Origin: Merluccius polli
Lineage: Eukaryota > Chordata > Actinopteri > Gadiformes > Merlucciidae
Length of the DNA: 64,000 nt
NCBI GenBank assembly: GCA_030340625.1
Contig: JAOPHQ010000568.1
Location: 65,001-129,000, forward strand
Reading direction: 5' to 3'
Below, piece after piece: positions 21,940 through 33,515 of this stretch. The notes beneath the pieces were generated by a model. The model saw only the letters and a list, made by a program, of their open reading frames with translations. It did not search any database and was not told the origin of the DNA. The position numbers and the translations under genes were made by a program. Positions within the stretch are counted from its first letter, which is position 1; each line of letters begins with the position of its first letter.

Positions 21940-22468
21940 GCCTAGAACTCTAGACACCCCCTAGCGGCAGCAAATTTATTTGGCAGCTAGGTAGGTCTAG
22001 CACAGCTCCGTCCGCTTTTTGGTGCTGGAAACACCAAGTGTGTCTTGTATGTCTGACCAATCACAGCGTGAGGGGCGGAGTCGAAAGCCGGGCTACCTAA
22101 TGACAACAGAAATGCGACGGTTCTGTGTTAGAGGTAAACAATGGCTGCTGCTGCTGGCGAACGGTTGTCTTTCCACTCGGCTTTGGCCGCGACTCTTCAA
22201 GACTTAACATTTTATTTGAGAAAAGAACAAAGAACGGCACTGAAGTCTTTCCTCGAAAATAAATATTTATTCTGAGTTTTGATTAATTACGTAGTCAGAG
22301 CCGTCGCTCTGACTACGTCACCTTCTTCGTTGCTCTGATTGGTTGTAGCGCTATCCTATTGCGTGCAGAGGGAACTTGAAAGACAACCGTTTATCCCGCC
22401 CACACTGCCAATGGAGCTGAGCCAGACCTTACATCTTTCTGATGTAGGTCTGGCTTGCCAGGCTATCA
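21940..22468 (+). mobile_element. Short element carrying a helicase-like N-terminus, copy 1
   Basis: The ends TAGCCTAGAA and (inverted) TAGCCTGGCA look like short terminal repeats. The interior is about 85-90% similar by eye to the reverse complement of 28260-28721. It contains a start-codon-led frame (22141) and a near-perfect ACGTAGTCAGAG palindrome at 22288-22318. It looks like an internally deleted derivative of a larger DNA transposon. Confidence 0.7.
22141..22275 (+). pseudogene. Truncated helicase-like N-terminus, copy 1
   Basis: 44 codons begin MAAAAGERLSF and continue LRKEQRTALKSFLENK before a TGA. The 'LRKEQ..AL..FL' pattern resembles the segment preceding the ATP-binding motif in RecQ-like superfamily-2 helicases carried by some fish transposons. 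That link is from memory and untested. No Walker A motif follows, so no ATPase could be made. The start, reading frame and C-terminal cut are shared with copy 2, so the truncation predates their spread. Confidence 0.5.
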
Positions 22469-22489
22469 TAAACGTGCAACGACTAGTCA

Positions 22490-22550
22490 ACTAATGGCTT
22501 GAACTAACGACTACTAGTCGACTAGGAACATCTTTGGTCGGGGCAGCCCT
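22490..22550 (+). mobile_element. hAT right-end fragment
   Basis: ACTAGTCGACTAG-type subterminal repeats followed by GGTCGGGGCAGCCCTA, a typical hAT 3' end. The matching left end was not found. Confidence 0.6.
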
Positions 22551-23042
22551 AGTATTGTTAGTATCAAAACCTATGTTATCAAGATATGCCTATGCTATGA
22601 TAGCATAGGTTTGAGTACAAAGTTGTGATTTGTCCATTGTTGCTACAGGTGTGTGTGTGTGTGTGGGTGGGTGGGTGGGTGGGTGGTCAATATGGTGAAC
22701 ACCAACACGGTGTGTAACACCGAATGCATACACAGTCCATACTCCATACCTAAGAGAGCTCGAGCATTTACCGAACTCACACGCTACCTACAGGAGGAGC
22801 CCATAGACTTCAACGCAGATCTACGTTGTGTGTTTCCCACACATAGACTTTACTTTGGCCGCCCATGGTATATTAATGACCGCCAAATTATATTTGGTGA
22901 CCCATTTATTTGTTTTTTTTATCCGTCCGAGAGAACGACATCATCCGCAATCGATTGATTGGTGGACAAACTCCCCTCGCTCTACCCCTCTGGTACCTTG
23001 TCGTTCTGCAGACGCCAGAAGGGTCTACTGATAATCAGAGAA

Positions 23043-23073
<31 letters not shown>

Positions 23074-23419
23074 AAATCTCTAGTGGATATTTTCTGTTCT
23101 GAATACTGTAATCACCCGCCGTTACAGTGGCCGTTGAAGTTGCTATGTGCACTATAATGAGTCTACCGATAGCGAGTTGTAGCCGTCCACAAACTACCCC
23201 CCCCCCCCGTTGGCTGTAATACCGCATATCGTTAACCAATAAGAATAATTGTACTATTAAAAAAATGGACAAATGTCTGTGACCCATAAAAAATGATACA
23301 TGATTTTTTTGTATTGGAAAGGAAGGCTGGCCAAATGTATACTTTCAAATGTCAAGCTTCCGATAATTGTTACGTTTCCGAAGGTATATTCGAATAGTTT
23401 AACACCTAAACCTCTTAAA
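22551..23419. other. Noncoding DNA with (GT)n and (GA)n
   Basis: (GT)n/(GGGT)n at 22650-22684, (GA)n at 23048-23073 and C10 at 23199-23208. A CCTATGCTA/TAGCATAGG hairpin lies near 22587-22607. No gene recognised. Confidence 0.6.
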
Positions 23420-24074
23420 ATCCAGCGGTGTCTGAGTTTTGTCATGTGCCGAAACTATGTGAAGCCTAGTAAGCATTTATTAAATAAAACAGATTATTAC
23501 TGATGCTTTATTACTAACTAACTATTGATATCAGCTATGAAAGCACTTGGTTACGATTAGCATATTGCAGGCTATCGGTTAGTTTAAAGTGCTCCCAGTG
23601 ACAACAAATCTCGAAAGCTCTGTCAGTCTGGTTGTTTCTCAAAGTGGTACAATGTACTAGCGAGTGTGGGGATTACCACTCGAGAAACAATCTCAGTTGA
23701 GAGGAAAAAAACAGAAGCTGCTACTTACTAAAAGCGTGGCTGTATGGCTAAAAGATAATTTTAAGAGTGCCTTAAGAGTACGTCATCATGGACAACCTCA
23801 CTGATTAAAGGTAATGGCACTTAAAGGCAACGTAACGTGAAAAAATGATGACGGTGTACTCAACTACAACCAAAAGTTTAAGAGTAATGTTATGTTCAAA
23901 TACAAAACTAAGTATTTGGGGCTAGCCCATTATTTTTACATAAAAAAACGAACGAACAGAACATGAGGGTTTATTTTCTAATTAGTTATTTTATTAACAT
24001 TTAACAGATAGTGTTAAATCAATCAAAAATTATATTGTTGGTTAACAGTTAAATGATTAATGTTAACATCCCTA
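23420..24074 (+). mobile_element. hAT-derived repeat, copy 1
   Basis: Aligns along its length with 33930-34601. Both contain GTGGTACAATGTACTAGCGA and GATGACGGTGTACT, and both end AACATCCCTA. No coding region. The left boundary is not clear here. Confidence 0.75.
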
Positions 24075-24873
24075 GACTAAAGACATCAACCTGAAGGTAT
24101 CCAGTTTGCTCTGGTAGCTGTAGCTGATTTCACAAACACACAGAATGCTACTAAAATAAGAACAAAAAGGGTTGTTGCATAAAGTATGTGTTGCAACGAA
24201 AAATCAATCGGCCTTCTATATTAAATCAGCAGCCCAGCAGCCCCACAAACACACACACACACACACACACACCTGAGTGATGGGAAGCTACGGGGCTCTA
24301 CGGGGAAGTGATGAGTCATCACCATCAATGTTCCCATAATGCCCCCCCCCCCCACCAGCAGCCACACGGACACCTCTGGGAGCTGCTAAAATGGAAATCA
24401 AGTGCTCTATGACGCAGCCAGATCCAGGCGTCTCTCTGAATTGTCTGTGCACATACAGAGGGAGAAAGGGGTTGTTTGAAACGAAGCGTGAAGGAAAGGA
24501 CATGGTAAGGCAATGCGAAACATAACCGGGGTCACAAAGACGCATAAACAAAAAGTCCAGTGAGCCCAGCTTCTCTTTAATTAAAAATACGGTCCATTCC
24601 TGTGGTGCATTACGAATAACTGCAGTAGAGCTTTTGGCAATCAATCAGAAATCACATGTGGTGTTGATAATCATGGTGACATTGTGGTGAAATTAGAATT
24701 TTAGTAATATCTATTCCACTGCCCATGGGAAAACTTGGAAGGAATGATTTATTATTTATCACGATGACAAGGTAAAGGCAATTTATTGTTCATTTAACTT
24801 GGCTACTTGGCTAGAACATCATAATAAATTGAGACAAAATAAATCACTTTGCTTTAATGAAGGCTTGTAACGA
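24075..24873. other. Noncoding DNA with (CA)n
   Basis: (CA)n at 24248-24272 and a C10 run at 24343-24352. No gene recognised. Confidence 0.55.
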
Positions 24874-25904
24874 TTCACCGATGTGCATCGCCCCCGATTT
24901 GAATGTTTACGATGCAAGTGCATCGGTTGGCAGGACCCCAACTGAGCCATATGTAACATGCATTGGTCAGAAAATGGATTCAAACGTTACAAATCCGCGA
25001 TTCACTCATTAATTAGTGCGATTTTCTAGCTTCTCTTCCAAAATCAAATTTACTTTCCAAAAGCATCTCATGAGTTTAGTAACCAACTGGTAAAGTGCCT
25101 CACAGCAACTGATCTACAAATCATCTGCACTGAGCCCAGAACTTCGCGTTTTGTTACAGTATAAAAGACATGTCTAAAAACACAATTAAAACAGTAGCTC
25201 CGAAACATACCCGTTTTCAACTATGTATCATGCAGTCGACCATGTTAGGCATAGTTTACAACTTGACATATCTTAAACGTATCGAAACAGTGCCTATCTT
25301 CTCATGAATACATCGTGCTGCGTCTGGACAGCACAAGGTACCATGTTCGGTTTGTACGGGCGGTGTCGCTGTTAAGTTAACGCCAGCAGCCGTACCGGTG
25401 TTCATGCGTGGTTGTTTTCTGGACATGTATCATACTGTACCATTACTGTAACATTGCCACGCTGCTGTTTTACTTCTCAACAAACACGGAGCACTACCTC
25501 TTTATGTTAATTTCTCACTCATCATATAATAACACATTGTAAGTATAGATTAATTTACCTTTATTTGTATTTCCTTAATATAGTTACTTCCTAACTTTTT
25601 TTTGTACTTCCCTATTATTCCTCACCGGGAGTGAGGGCTGGCGCTACCATTGCACATTTGTAGAGTTGTTCCCAGGGAATGTATCATTTTGGTGGAGATT
25701 ATTGGTGAATACTTGTATGCAGAATCACATTGTGAGCTCTGAACTAGTTTATTATGAAAATATAATTTCCATAAGTTTAAGTTTAATGCCCTTTAGTTAA
25801 TTTCTGTAATTATTCAAAAGCAGTCTTACTATCGTGGTAACTAAAAATCACATTTATAATATAAAGTTCTAGTTCTAGTACAAGAACATGTTATAATACA
25901 ACAC

Positions 25905-26975
25905 ATCTTATAAGTCACCTGAAAGGTCGTCATCACAACAAAGACATATTGAAGGAATACGAAGCACTAGAAGTAGCAGCCAGCGCTGGCACAAAAAACA
26001 GTGCGGTAGTGCCTATTACACAGGCATTTGAAAACTGCAGGAAGTTTACTAGAGACAGCCCAAAGGCTAGAAGCAATTAAAGACAAAATAACTGAATGAA
26101 TGGCACTTGATGATCAGCCTTTTTCCGTGGTAGAAGAAAGATTTTGCCAGCTACTGGTGCATTTGGAACCCCAGTATATTCACCCAAGGTGCAGCTACTT
26201 TGCAGACATAGCCCTACCTGCCCGGTATGATGTGGTTGCCACACTCATTGACAGTCTGATCGATACCAAGATAAGCAACATAAGTTTTACCATGGATATA
26301 TTCACTTTGACGTTTGTGGGGTTGCAAGCTTGGCCTGTATGGCATACAGTTTACAGCTTGCCATAAACAAGGCTGTACTGAGCCAAAGAAGTATATCCGA
26401 CTATTTCGATCGGGAGGAAGATAGGGCATTTTAAGCACTCCCAACTTGCCGCCTCCCATCTGAAAGTTTTACAGACAGGCCTAGGCATGAAACCCATCAT
26501 GCATTACCTGCATCTCTAAGCATATACCAATGGATGCTAATTGAAAACATATTGTCTATTCTCGATCAGCGTGAACAGCAGCAGATGTGATCCCCTCCAT
26601 CGAAGCCTTAAAACTCCTGCAATGCAATTGTCTTGTTTAACAGATGTTAAACAAGACCATTGCAACAGAACAGGGAGTGAAAACTTCCAAGAGTACCCTG
26701 TTACAAGCAGTAGACCAGCGATTCGGTCACATCCATGCACAGCCCCTTTATTATCTTGCAACAATCTTGGACCCTAGATATAAGGGCCGCTACTTTAACC
26801 TTGGAACAAAATGGCAAGCAACAGACATGTTGCGGGAAAAGATAGCAACGAAAAGCAAGGACTGACAAGCCAGGTAAGCCGCAAGCAAAGAAGACCAGGA
26901 CAGACGGCAACAATTCCTTGCTGGAAATATACGATGAAATCCCAGAAGAAAACAGTGCAGGCAAGCAGTCAAACG
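25905..26975 (+). pseudogene. Broken hAT transposase, N-terminal and central parts
   Basis: At 25907 LISHLKGRHH fits the C-terminal histidines of a BED zinc finger. From 26100 a frame with DDQPFSVVEE, YFADIALPARYD and ISFTMDIFT follows the hAT core, including the Asp of 'T.DIWT'-type motifs. From 26640, in another frame, come LLQAVDQRFGHIHAQPLYYL and DPRYKGRYFN, the block before the insertion domain's end. Stops and frameshifts separate these blocks. A hAT element inserted 100 bp downstream splits the gene further. Confidence 0.85.
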
Positions 26976-28259
26976 GAAGAGCAGGGCATTTATTTTATTT
27001 AATGTTTAGATAAACAAAGCTTTCAACTTGTGTAAAAAAAATACACCAGAACATGTTAATATTGTGATGTTCTACTTTTAGATAGGGATGGGAATCGAAA
27101 ACCCGTCCGATCCATCGAAATTGTATGCCTCCAAGCTTATCGATTCCTCTCATCGATGCCGGCATGTTTTTAAGACTGTTGTGCATTGCGCATTTCAAAA
27201 CCAACGACAGAGTCATCATGGTGGAATTTCACAAAGATAGATGATAACAGGGCTAGTGAGAGTACAAATAAGGTGGTTTCAACATTGTGCAGTTTTGATT
27301 AAATTGCACAGCAGGACTAGCACTATTCATCTGAAGAGAAAACCCACAGGCACTATTGTGGGTGACGGATCGCTAGAAAAGGAAAAAAGATTGCTACCTG
27401 TTCTATTCATGTTTATTAAATTACCAACCAGTTGTTATTAGTAGGTAGAGCTTTTGGTATCTTTTGCCTCCGTTTAAATGAAACGGCTGCTAAATACGTT
27501 TATCATTAAAACCCTTCTTTATTAAAAAATTAACCCTCCGCTTGCCGCAACCTCTTATTTAGATGGCCACAACTGACTAGTGGAGCGCTACCATAGAAAA
27601 CTAAATCCTTTGGAGAACCCTAGAATATTGAATACATATTATTATTATATATTGTTATTGTTATTATTATTATTATTATTATTACTACAACCAGGTAGTT
27701 TAAAGTATCTGACGGTCTTGCCAATTGTCACACTGGACGGCAGGTGTTAAAGTGCTACCAAAGTAATCGAATAGTGTTAATCGAATTCGGCTATTGTAAT
27801 ACTTGGGGCCCTAAAGCAGAACATCAACTTAATACTAAATATGACGTCTTTGACTTCCAGCAGTCAACTCCTCTCATTCACAACCTATATTTTACACATG
27901 CGGCAGTGCATGTTTTGACTGGACCTGAACGGTCTGCTGTGAAGATAGCACTAATGGGAGCAAGGACTTCCTGTAATTTCTCCTAAAATAAAAGCAATTA
28001 TATTTCTGGTGAAAATCTTAAAAGCAGTGAACTACAACCACTGCATACTTTTTGCGTCATGTCCAGCCTCCTGCACCACCCGCCCAAAACAAATGGAGTA
28101 TTTACATGGAGTAGAAGAAGAGAACCCATCTAGCTTTTTTATTTTATTATTTGAGTCCACTTTACTGTTTACTGACAAAAAATGCAGTTGTAGCCCTTTT
28201 TCTACTCTGTGTTCAGACTCAGAGAACAAATAAAACAGTTGCGTTGATGCTGAAACCTG

Positions 28260-28721
28260 GTAGCCTGGCAAGCCAGACCCACATCAGAAAGATGTAGGGT
28301 CTGGCACTGCTCCATTGGCAGTGTGGGCGGGATAAACGGTTGTCTTTCAAGTTCCCTCTGCACGCAATAGGATAGCGCTACAACCAATCAGAGCAACGAA
28401 GAAGGTGACGTAGTCAGAGCGACGGCTCTGACTACGTAATTAATCAAAACTCTGAATAAATATTTATTTTCGAGGAAAGACTTTAGTGCCGTTCTTTGTT
28501 CTTTTCTTAAAGAAAATGTTAACTTCAAGTCTTGAAGAGTCGCGGCCAAAGCCGAGTCGAAAGACAACCGTTCGCCAGCAGCAGCAGCCATTGTTTACCT
28601 CTAACACGGAACCGTCGCAACTCTGTCGTCATGGTAGCCCGGCTTCCGACTCCGCCCCTCACAATGTGATTGACCTGACAAAATAAATTTGACGCCGCTA
28701 GGGGCGTCTAGATTTCTAGGT
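28260..28721 (-). mobile_element. Short element carrying a helicase-like N-terminus, copy 2
   Basis: Reverse-complement relative of 21940-22468. Shares the TAGCCTGGCAAG end, the GCGGGATAAACGGTTGTC block, the ACGTAGTCAGAG palindrome (28407-28437) and the coding start. Confidence 0.72.
28388..28591 (-). pseudogene. Truncated helicase-like N-terminus, copy 2
   Basis: A 67-codon frame begins MAAAAGERLSFDSALAATLQ and includes LRKEQRTALKSFLENK. Unlike copy 1 it stays open across the internal palindrome, reading into noncoding element sequence (VLINYVVRAVAL). The ATP-binding motif expected next in a helicase is missing. The intact frame probably reflects youth rather than function. Confidence 0.5.
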
Positions 28722-28972
28722 AGAAACCTGGCTGTGTAGACCTACTTTTTTTCCACACAGAAAATTGATCAGGAATCGATAAGGGAATCGATAATGAATC
28801 GGATCGATAAGCAGACTCGATAATGGAATCGGTATCAATAAAATCATATCAATTCTCATCCCTACTTTTAGATATAAGGATATCGAGTCCCCGATTCCCA
28901 GGACTGAAGCCCAACAGATTACTGGAGAAGCAACAAATCCTGTTTTCCGACCCTAGCCCAACTTGCACGGAA

Positions 28973-29110
28973 ATACCCGTCAACCCCTTGCACTAGCGTT
29001 GACAGTAAGCGTGTATTCTGTTGCTGCTTATGTGGTTGATGAGAAAAGAAACAGAATCAGATGCGAGAAGGCTTCTTTTTATTAAGCAAAATCTCCCCCT
29101 CAAAGTAGCA
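28973..29110 (+). pseudogene. hAT transposase C-terminus, downstream piece
   Basis: PCTSVDSKR and, one frame over, SVAAYVVDEKRNR match the hAT dimerisation block (consensus S.PCTS..SER.FS.A..V.DEKRNR). It lies just beyond the target duplication of the inserted hAT, so it is the 3' part of the gene at 25905-26975. One frameshift and an early stop are present. Confidence 0.8.
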
Positions 29111-29364
29111 TATTTGTCCCCTAACCCTTGAAAAGGACAAAAGTAAAAACAGATGTAAACAATGCAAGAGCATAGAAAATGTACAATGTAAAGGTTCTAT
29201 GTATTCAGTTTGAAGATTAGAGAACACATGTAGATTATCCTCAGGTGTGCATAAACTACAGGTTATGAACTTTTTAAATACAAAAATAAACACAAAATTG
29301 TGAATTGTGATACCTTAGCAGTATCAGGCATGTTGTGCATCCCTAACCTCAAGTTCTATGATTG

Positions 29365-29539
29365 TAGGCATAGCTGTCTAGTTTCCCAGCTGCTGTACCC
29401 TCCATTGCTGAAAGAATAGCATGGAGGGCGAGTACTGTGGGCGGGGCCCACGTTGATTGATGCACTGTTGAAATTTTCAGTGCGTGCAAGCACGCGCATG
29501 GGACTAGCCAATAAGGTGAAGCCTAGACAGCTATGCCTA
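29365..29539. mobile_element. 175-bp terminal-repeat element
   Basis: TAGGCATAGCTGTCTAG (29365-29381) is repeated exactly inverted at 29523-29539. The interior is GC-rich with GTGCGTGCAAGCACGCGC. No coding capacity. Target duplication not clear. Confidence 0.85.
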
Positions 29540-30266
29540 TAAACGAGTTATAATAACTATTGTTTGTTATGTTGTTAAGTATCGTAATGGTCTCCCGTCA
29601 ACTTGGTCTTACCATTCCCGTTCTTATACCCTGGGTCAATGGCCCCTCTTCTTTCTTACAATTTGGGTATTTTTTCCCTGATTATTCCATGTCTCTGTAC
29701 TGTATGTATGGCTGTATAGATGGTGTACTCTCAGCGTGAACCACTCTGCTGACGTCAACGGCTGTGTGCAAATCCATGATGCCTGTGCCCCAATGGCAAA
29801 AGAGTGAATTTGTTCAAAAACATTTCTTCAATGTTGACTACATACGAAGTTTGGGCATCGTACCATAGTAAAGAGTGGATTTTCACTCCCTATTTTGTTT
29901 CAATTCCACTGTACAGAGCTACAAAGCAACCACTTAACCACTGGGACGACACCAAACACACGTGATGCCACTGCTAGGCCACGTTTGTATGCCAAGTGAC
30001 ATCACCTTACATCTTTTGAACCAATTCAGAAATCGTAATTGCAAAAAGGTGTGTTTCACCAGAGATGGCGCTGGTGCTGTGTGTGGTTACTCTTCAGTCC
30101 AAGCCAAACAACATTGTACACATTCTGATGTTAACTTAAATCCCACCACTTATCCAATAGGTTTAGACTCAGCTGCACAACTTAAATCATCTTGACTGTA
30201 ATACTCTCAGTACAAGAGCTATGTTTTAATAATTTTAATAAAAATGTTAATTTTTGACCCTGCTAC
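29540..30266. other. Noncoding DNA, nothing recognised
   Basis: No gene. Open frames are short and unlike any family I know. Confidence 0.5.
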
Positions 30267-30426
30267 CAGGGTCAAAAATTAACACCTGCCACCAGCCAAT
30301 GGCTGATAGATTTGACATTTTGCAAGTAATAAATTCAGGGTAACATATTCAAACAATTGCTTGGCCGGTAGCTTTTTCCACTCTGGCAGGTAAAAAGACA
30401 ATTCTAAAAGTTAATTTTGGACCCTG
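30267..30426 (+). mobile_element. 160-bp hAT-type MITE, copy 1
   Basis: CAGGGTCAAAAATTAAC at the left and GTTAATTTTGGACCCTG at the right are inverted. The interior (ACCTGCCACCAGCCAAT, GATAGATTTGACATT) matches 40684-40845. Confidence 0.85.
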
Positions 30427-30841
30427 CCTGTATACAAGAACTGTGTCTCGATAACTAGCGTCAATAGCGGCACCAAGCTGCCGAGAAAAAGAGGAGAAAA
30501 AGAAGCAATGCGAAAGAAAGGAGTCAATAGGCTTAAGGAAGGCTGAAGAAAACTATGCAGTAACTACGCAGTACAGTTGCGCACACATGCACACACCTGG
30601 TTCAGAGAGGCATGGGGCCCAAACAAAAGAAGCAGGGAAATCACAATTTCCTTTATCACATTGGTGGTTACAGGACATTAACACAACATTTATTGATGCT
30701 GCCACAACCCTACTACTGCTGCATTGTGGGAAACATAGAGAGAATGAGAAAAAGAGAAACAAAAAATAACCCTTACTACTGCATTATAGGAAGAAGAGAG
30801 AGGGAAGGGGCACAAAAAAGAGGGATTAATAACAAGAAAAG
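30427..30841. other. Noncoding DNA with a short duplication
   Basis: Near-repeats of the ACTACTGCATT(G/A)TRGGAA type occur at about 30712 and 30776. The 30612 open frame spans them and is not gene-like. Confidence 0.5.
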
Positions 30842-32249
30842 TAGGGCTGTCCCGAATACCATATTTTGGGCTCCGGAGCTTCGGTAGTAATCGACAGCGA
30901 ATATTCGAATATTCGGGGGGGGGGGGGGGCAAAAAAAAAAAAAGTTTTTTATGCCAATTGCCTTAGCCCCAGATGTTCCCACATTACTCCTTATTAGGGA
31001 TGGGCATAATTAATCGATGATCGATCATTGATCGTTAAGAAATGTGTCGATCAATTTATATTGTTATCGATCAAAAGGACGTTGTGTTGCATATGTGAGT
31101 CTTGAAGCGGTGCGGTGATCGCGGCTTTAGTTCCCCGTGTCTGATCGCTGTAATTCGGAGCGTGAATATCGGTTGAATATCTAATATCTTTCTAACTTTA
31201 AAAAACACTTTAGTATTTTTAAGACGATAGTCGCACATCCCTCGTAACTACGCCGTGAAGGTGAACCCTCCCGGACTCCGCTATTAACATGAACCGCTCC
31301 GCAGGAGGAGCCGCGCACGTCCACACGCACCGGACACCAAAATACCAACACGTGTTTTCCATTTGCTTGCTGTTAAATAAAGTTGTGTGCAGTTATACGG
31401 TTAAATACGATTATTGATTAATGACCGATGGCGCGTACTGCGGTCAAGACAGCCGTCTCTCGGTTTCGCGTGGTCAAGCCAGCCGCTCCAACATTTTAAA
31501 TACTTCCATAACTGACATTTTAGCAAAACGTTCAGCCTCATATGTTTTCTGACTAAGGTATTGCTTTTAGATAGTTCATGCAATTGTTTCTAAATGTGTG
31601 GCTCATCTTTTTGTCGCGAGCCTTTTCCGAGCGCCGGCTGCATATTGTATGGGCATGTCGGCCTTTTCCCCTTTTTTCAAAACAGTTATACAGTTTAATG
31701 CCCACTTTTACTGCCTTGTTTGATTATTGTTGGCCGATAAGTAGGCTACTTATTGTAATTGGAATACAGACTTAGTCTTGTTGAATCTCCAAACCTTTAA
31801 GAGCGCATTGTTCGGCTAGGGGACGGGCTGCCATAGGGAGGTTCGGCCGGACGATTTCAGGCCGATTATTTTGTATTTTTTTATTTTGTGTATTATTATT
31901 TTTGGGCCGGTCCAGATTATTGGGCCAGTCCAGGACTGTCATAATACGGTCGTAGGTCCGCGGTGCGCTACAAACGCTACAAACTGAAGCCTGCGTTCAC
32001 TGCTGTGAGTGATGTCACGCGCCCAAGCTGAGATGGTATATATTTCCACATCTTAACAGTCAAGTATAAATATAGTACAAGAATGTGCTGACAAAATGTA
32101 TTTTGCGGTTCGCCTTTAGTGATAGCCTACATTTAGGGAAAAAAAAAAAAAAAAAAAAAAAAAACGAATATCCGAATCCCAAAATTGAAAACCGAATACC
32201 TACCCAACGAACGAATATCCGAATAGTCGAATATTCGGGTCCAGCCCTA
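30842..32249 (+). mobile_element. hAT element with a perfect 8-bp target duplication
   Basis: TAGGGCTGTCCCGAATA at the left, TATTCGGGTCCAGCCCTA (reading ATATTCGGG) at the right, with AAGAAAAG on both sides (30834-30841, 32250-32257). Subterminal GAATATTCGAATATTC repeats. The interior has no transposase. It contains a G15 run, an A27 run, a nested ATCGATGATCGATC element and the GTCGTAGGTCCGCGGTG core also seen at 10690. Confidence 0.93.
30996..31241. mobile_element. Possible nested hAT-type MITE
   Basis: TTAGGGATGGGCATAATT at the left and GTCGCACATCCCT at the right look like inverted hAT ends, with ATCGATCA repeats inside. No target duplication found, so the limits are tentative. Confidence 0.45.
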
Positions 32250-32393
32250 AAGAAAAGATGAGGCTGCGGTCCAAATGTTTTTTCCTAACCAAGCCATTTT
32301 TTTGCCTGTCTCTGGAAATCTGCTGACAAACGGAGATTGAAGCCCTGCCAAAAAACCTGGAGAGAAGAGAAGAGGAGAGGGGGAGGAGCAAGC

Positions 32394-32425
<32 letters not shown>

Positions 32426-33118
32426 GGTGTGGAGCAAGCAAAAGAGACAGAAAGATGATTAATCTACCAGTAGGAGTTCATTAATAGCCACTAGGAGCAA
32501 GAGAAGAGAGGGACGAGCCAACAGAGAAGTGGAGGAACGAGGGACTTGCCCTTCACTTGCAATGACCCTGCGCCACCTGTTTGTTTATCCATCTACCCCT
32601 CCCTCTTTCACCAACTCACACCTTCCCTTGTGCTTCTACCTCAATCTCCTTCCTTCTTTCCTCTTCAATTTGCTCTACCTTCTCTTCTCTCAATTTTCAC
32701 TTTCAGGCTTTTTTCCCATTCTTATCTGTTCGTCTTTGGTTTCTGTTTAGTCTGACTTTATGCGACCATCTGCATTTCATATCACCTGTACTAACAAGCC
32801 ACAGCAAAACTCAATAACATTACATTACTTGTTCCCAACCCTAATACAACATCCATGGTGATGCCCAATTCAAGACCAAAGTGTTTTAAGACATTTGCTT
32901 TGTCTGACTACCAAGCCAGGAAAGATTATTATTATTCATTGTATAATGATCTGAAAAGCAACCAAATATTTCCATGTCTCTGAAATGTCTATGAGCAAAT
33001 AGTGCTTTATACTTGATAAATGATGAAACAATGTACAGTGAATGAATTAAGAAAATGGTGTTCAATTAATTTTCTATTACGCGATTAATCAACACTTTGA
33101 ATTGCAATTGTTTCAGCA
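32250..33118. other. Noncoding DNA with (GAAA)n and C/T-rich tract
   Basis: (AAAG)n at 32394-32426 and a pyrimidine-rich stretch at 32590-32720. No gene recognised. Confidence 0.6.
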
Positions 33119-33515
33119 TTAAAAAGGTGCTGTAAGATTCAAGAGTTGTAAACAGAGCAGAAAAGAGTAGAAGAGAGCAAGATTTTGAAACTAAACAACC
33201 AATAAAAGTCTCCTCCCTCTCAGCTCCTTTCCTCCCTATGTTTCTCTGCCTTTGAGAAGTGTTGCATTTCAAACACCTGTGATTGACAGGCAAGATTGAT
33301 TCCCTGAACCAATCAGGGAAAAGAAACCCTGATTGGTCAGAAATGAGCCGGGAGCGGTCTAAAATCGAAGTAGTCTCAGACAGGCAGGTACAGTCAACTC
33401 GAAACAGATATTCTTACAACACATTTCACTCATTAATAGCCAATGTGTGGCTATGGCATTTCTAACAAATGACACTCAAATAATAGCTGTTAAATCTTAC
33501 TTACAGGACCTTTAA
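33119..33515 (+). mobile_element. TTAA-type MITE, copy A
   Basis: TTAAAAAGGTGCTGTAAGATT at the left, beginning TTAA, and ATCTTACTTACAGGACCTTTAA at the right, ending TTAA, are inverted relatives. The interior has ACCTGTGATTGACAGG, ACCAATCAGGGAA and GAGCCGGGAGCGGTC, all found in copies B and C. A TTAA target would fit piggyBac- or Kolobok-type elements. The class is inferred only. Confidence 0.75.

Larger units (their letters stand above)
27083..28864 (+). mobile_element. hAT element inserted in the hAT transposase
   Basis: TAGGGATGGGAATCGA at the left is mirrored at the right (CAATTCTCATCCCTA, inverted). CTTTTAGA flanks both sides exactly (27075-27082, 28865-28872). Subterminal ATCGATNN repeats occur at both ends. 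It has no transposase of its own, and carries (ATT)n at 27639-27686 and a nested helicase-fragment element at 28260-28721. Confidence 0.93.
24874..29340 (+). mobile_element. Large hAT remnant, interrupted by a second hAT
   Basis: GTAACGATTCACCGATG (left) and GTTGTGCATCCCTAA (right) mark approximate ends. The interior reads in order: subterminal DNA, a BED zinc-finger trace, transposase core pieces, then, after the inserted element 27083-28864, the transposase C-terminus. Exact ends and target duplication are not established. Confidence 0.7.
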
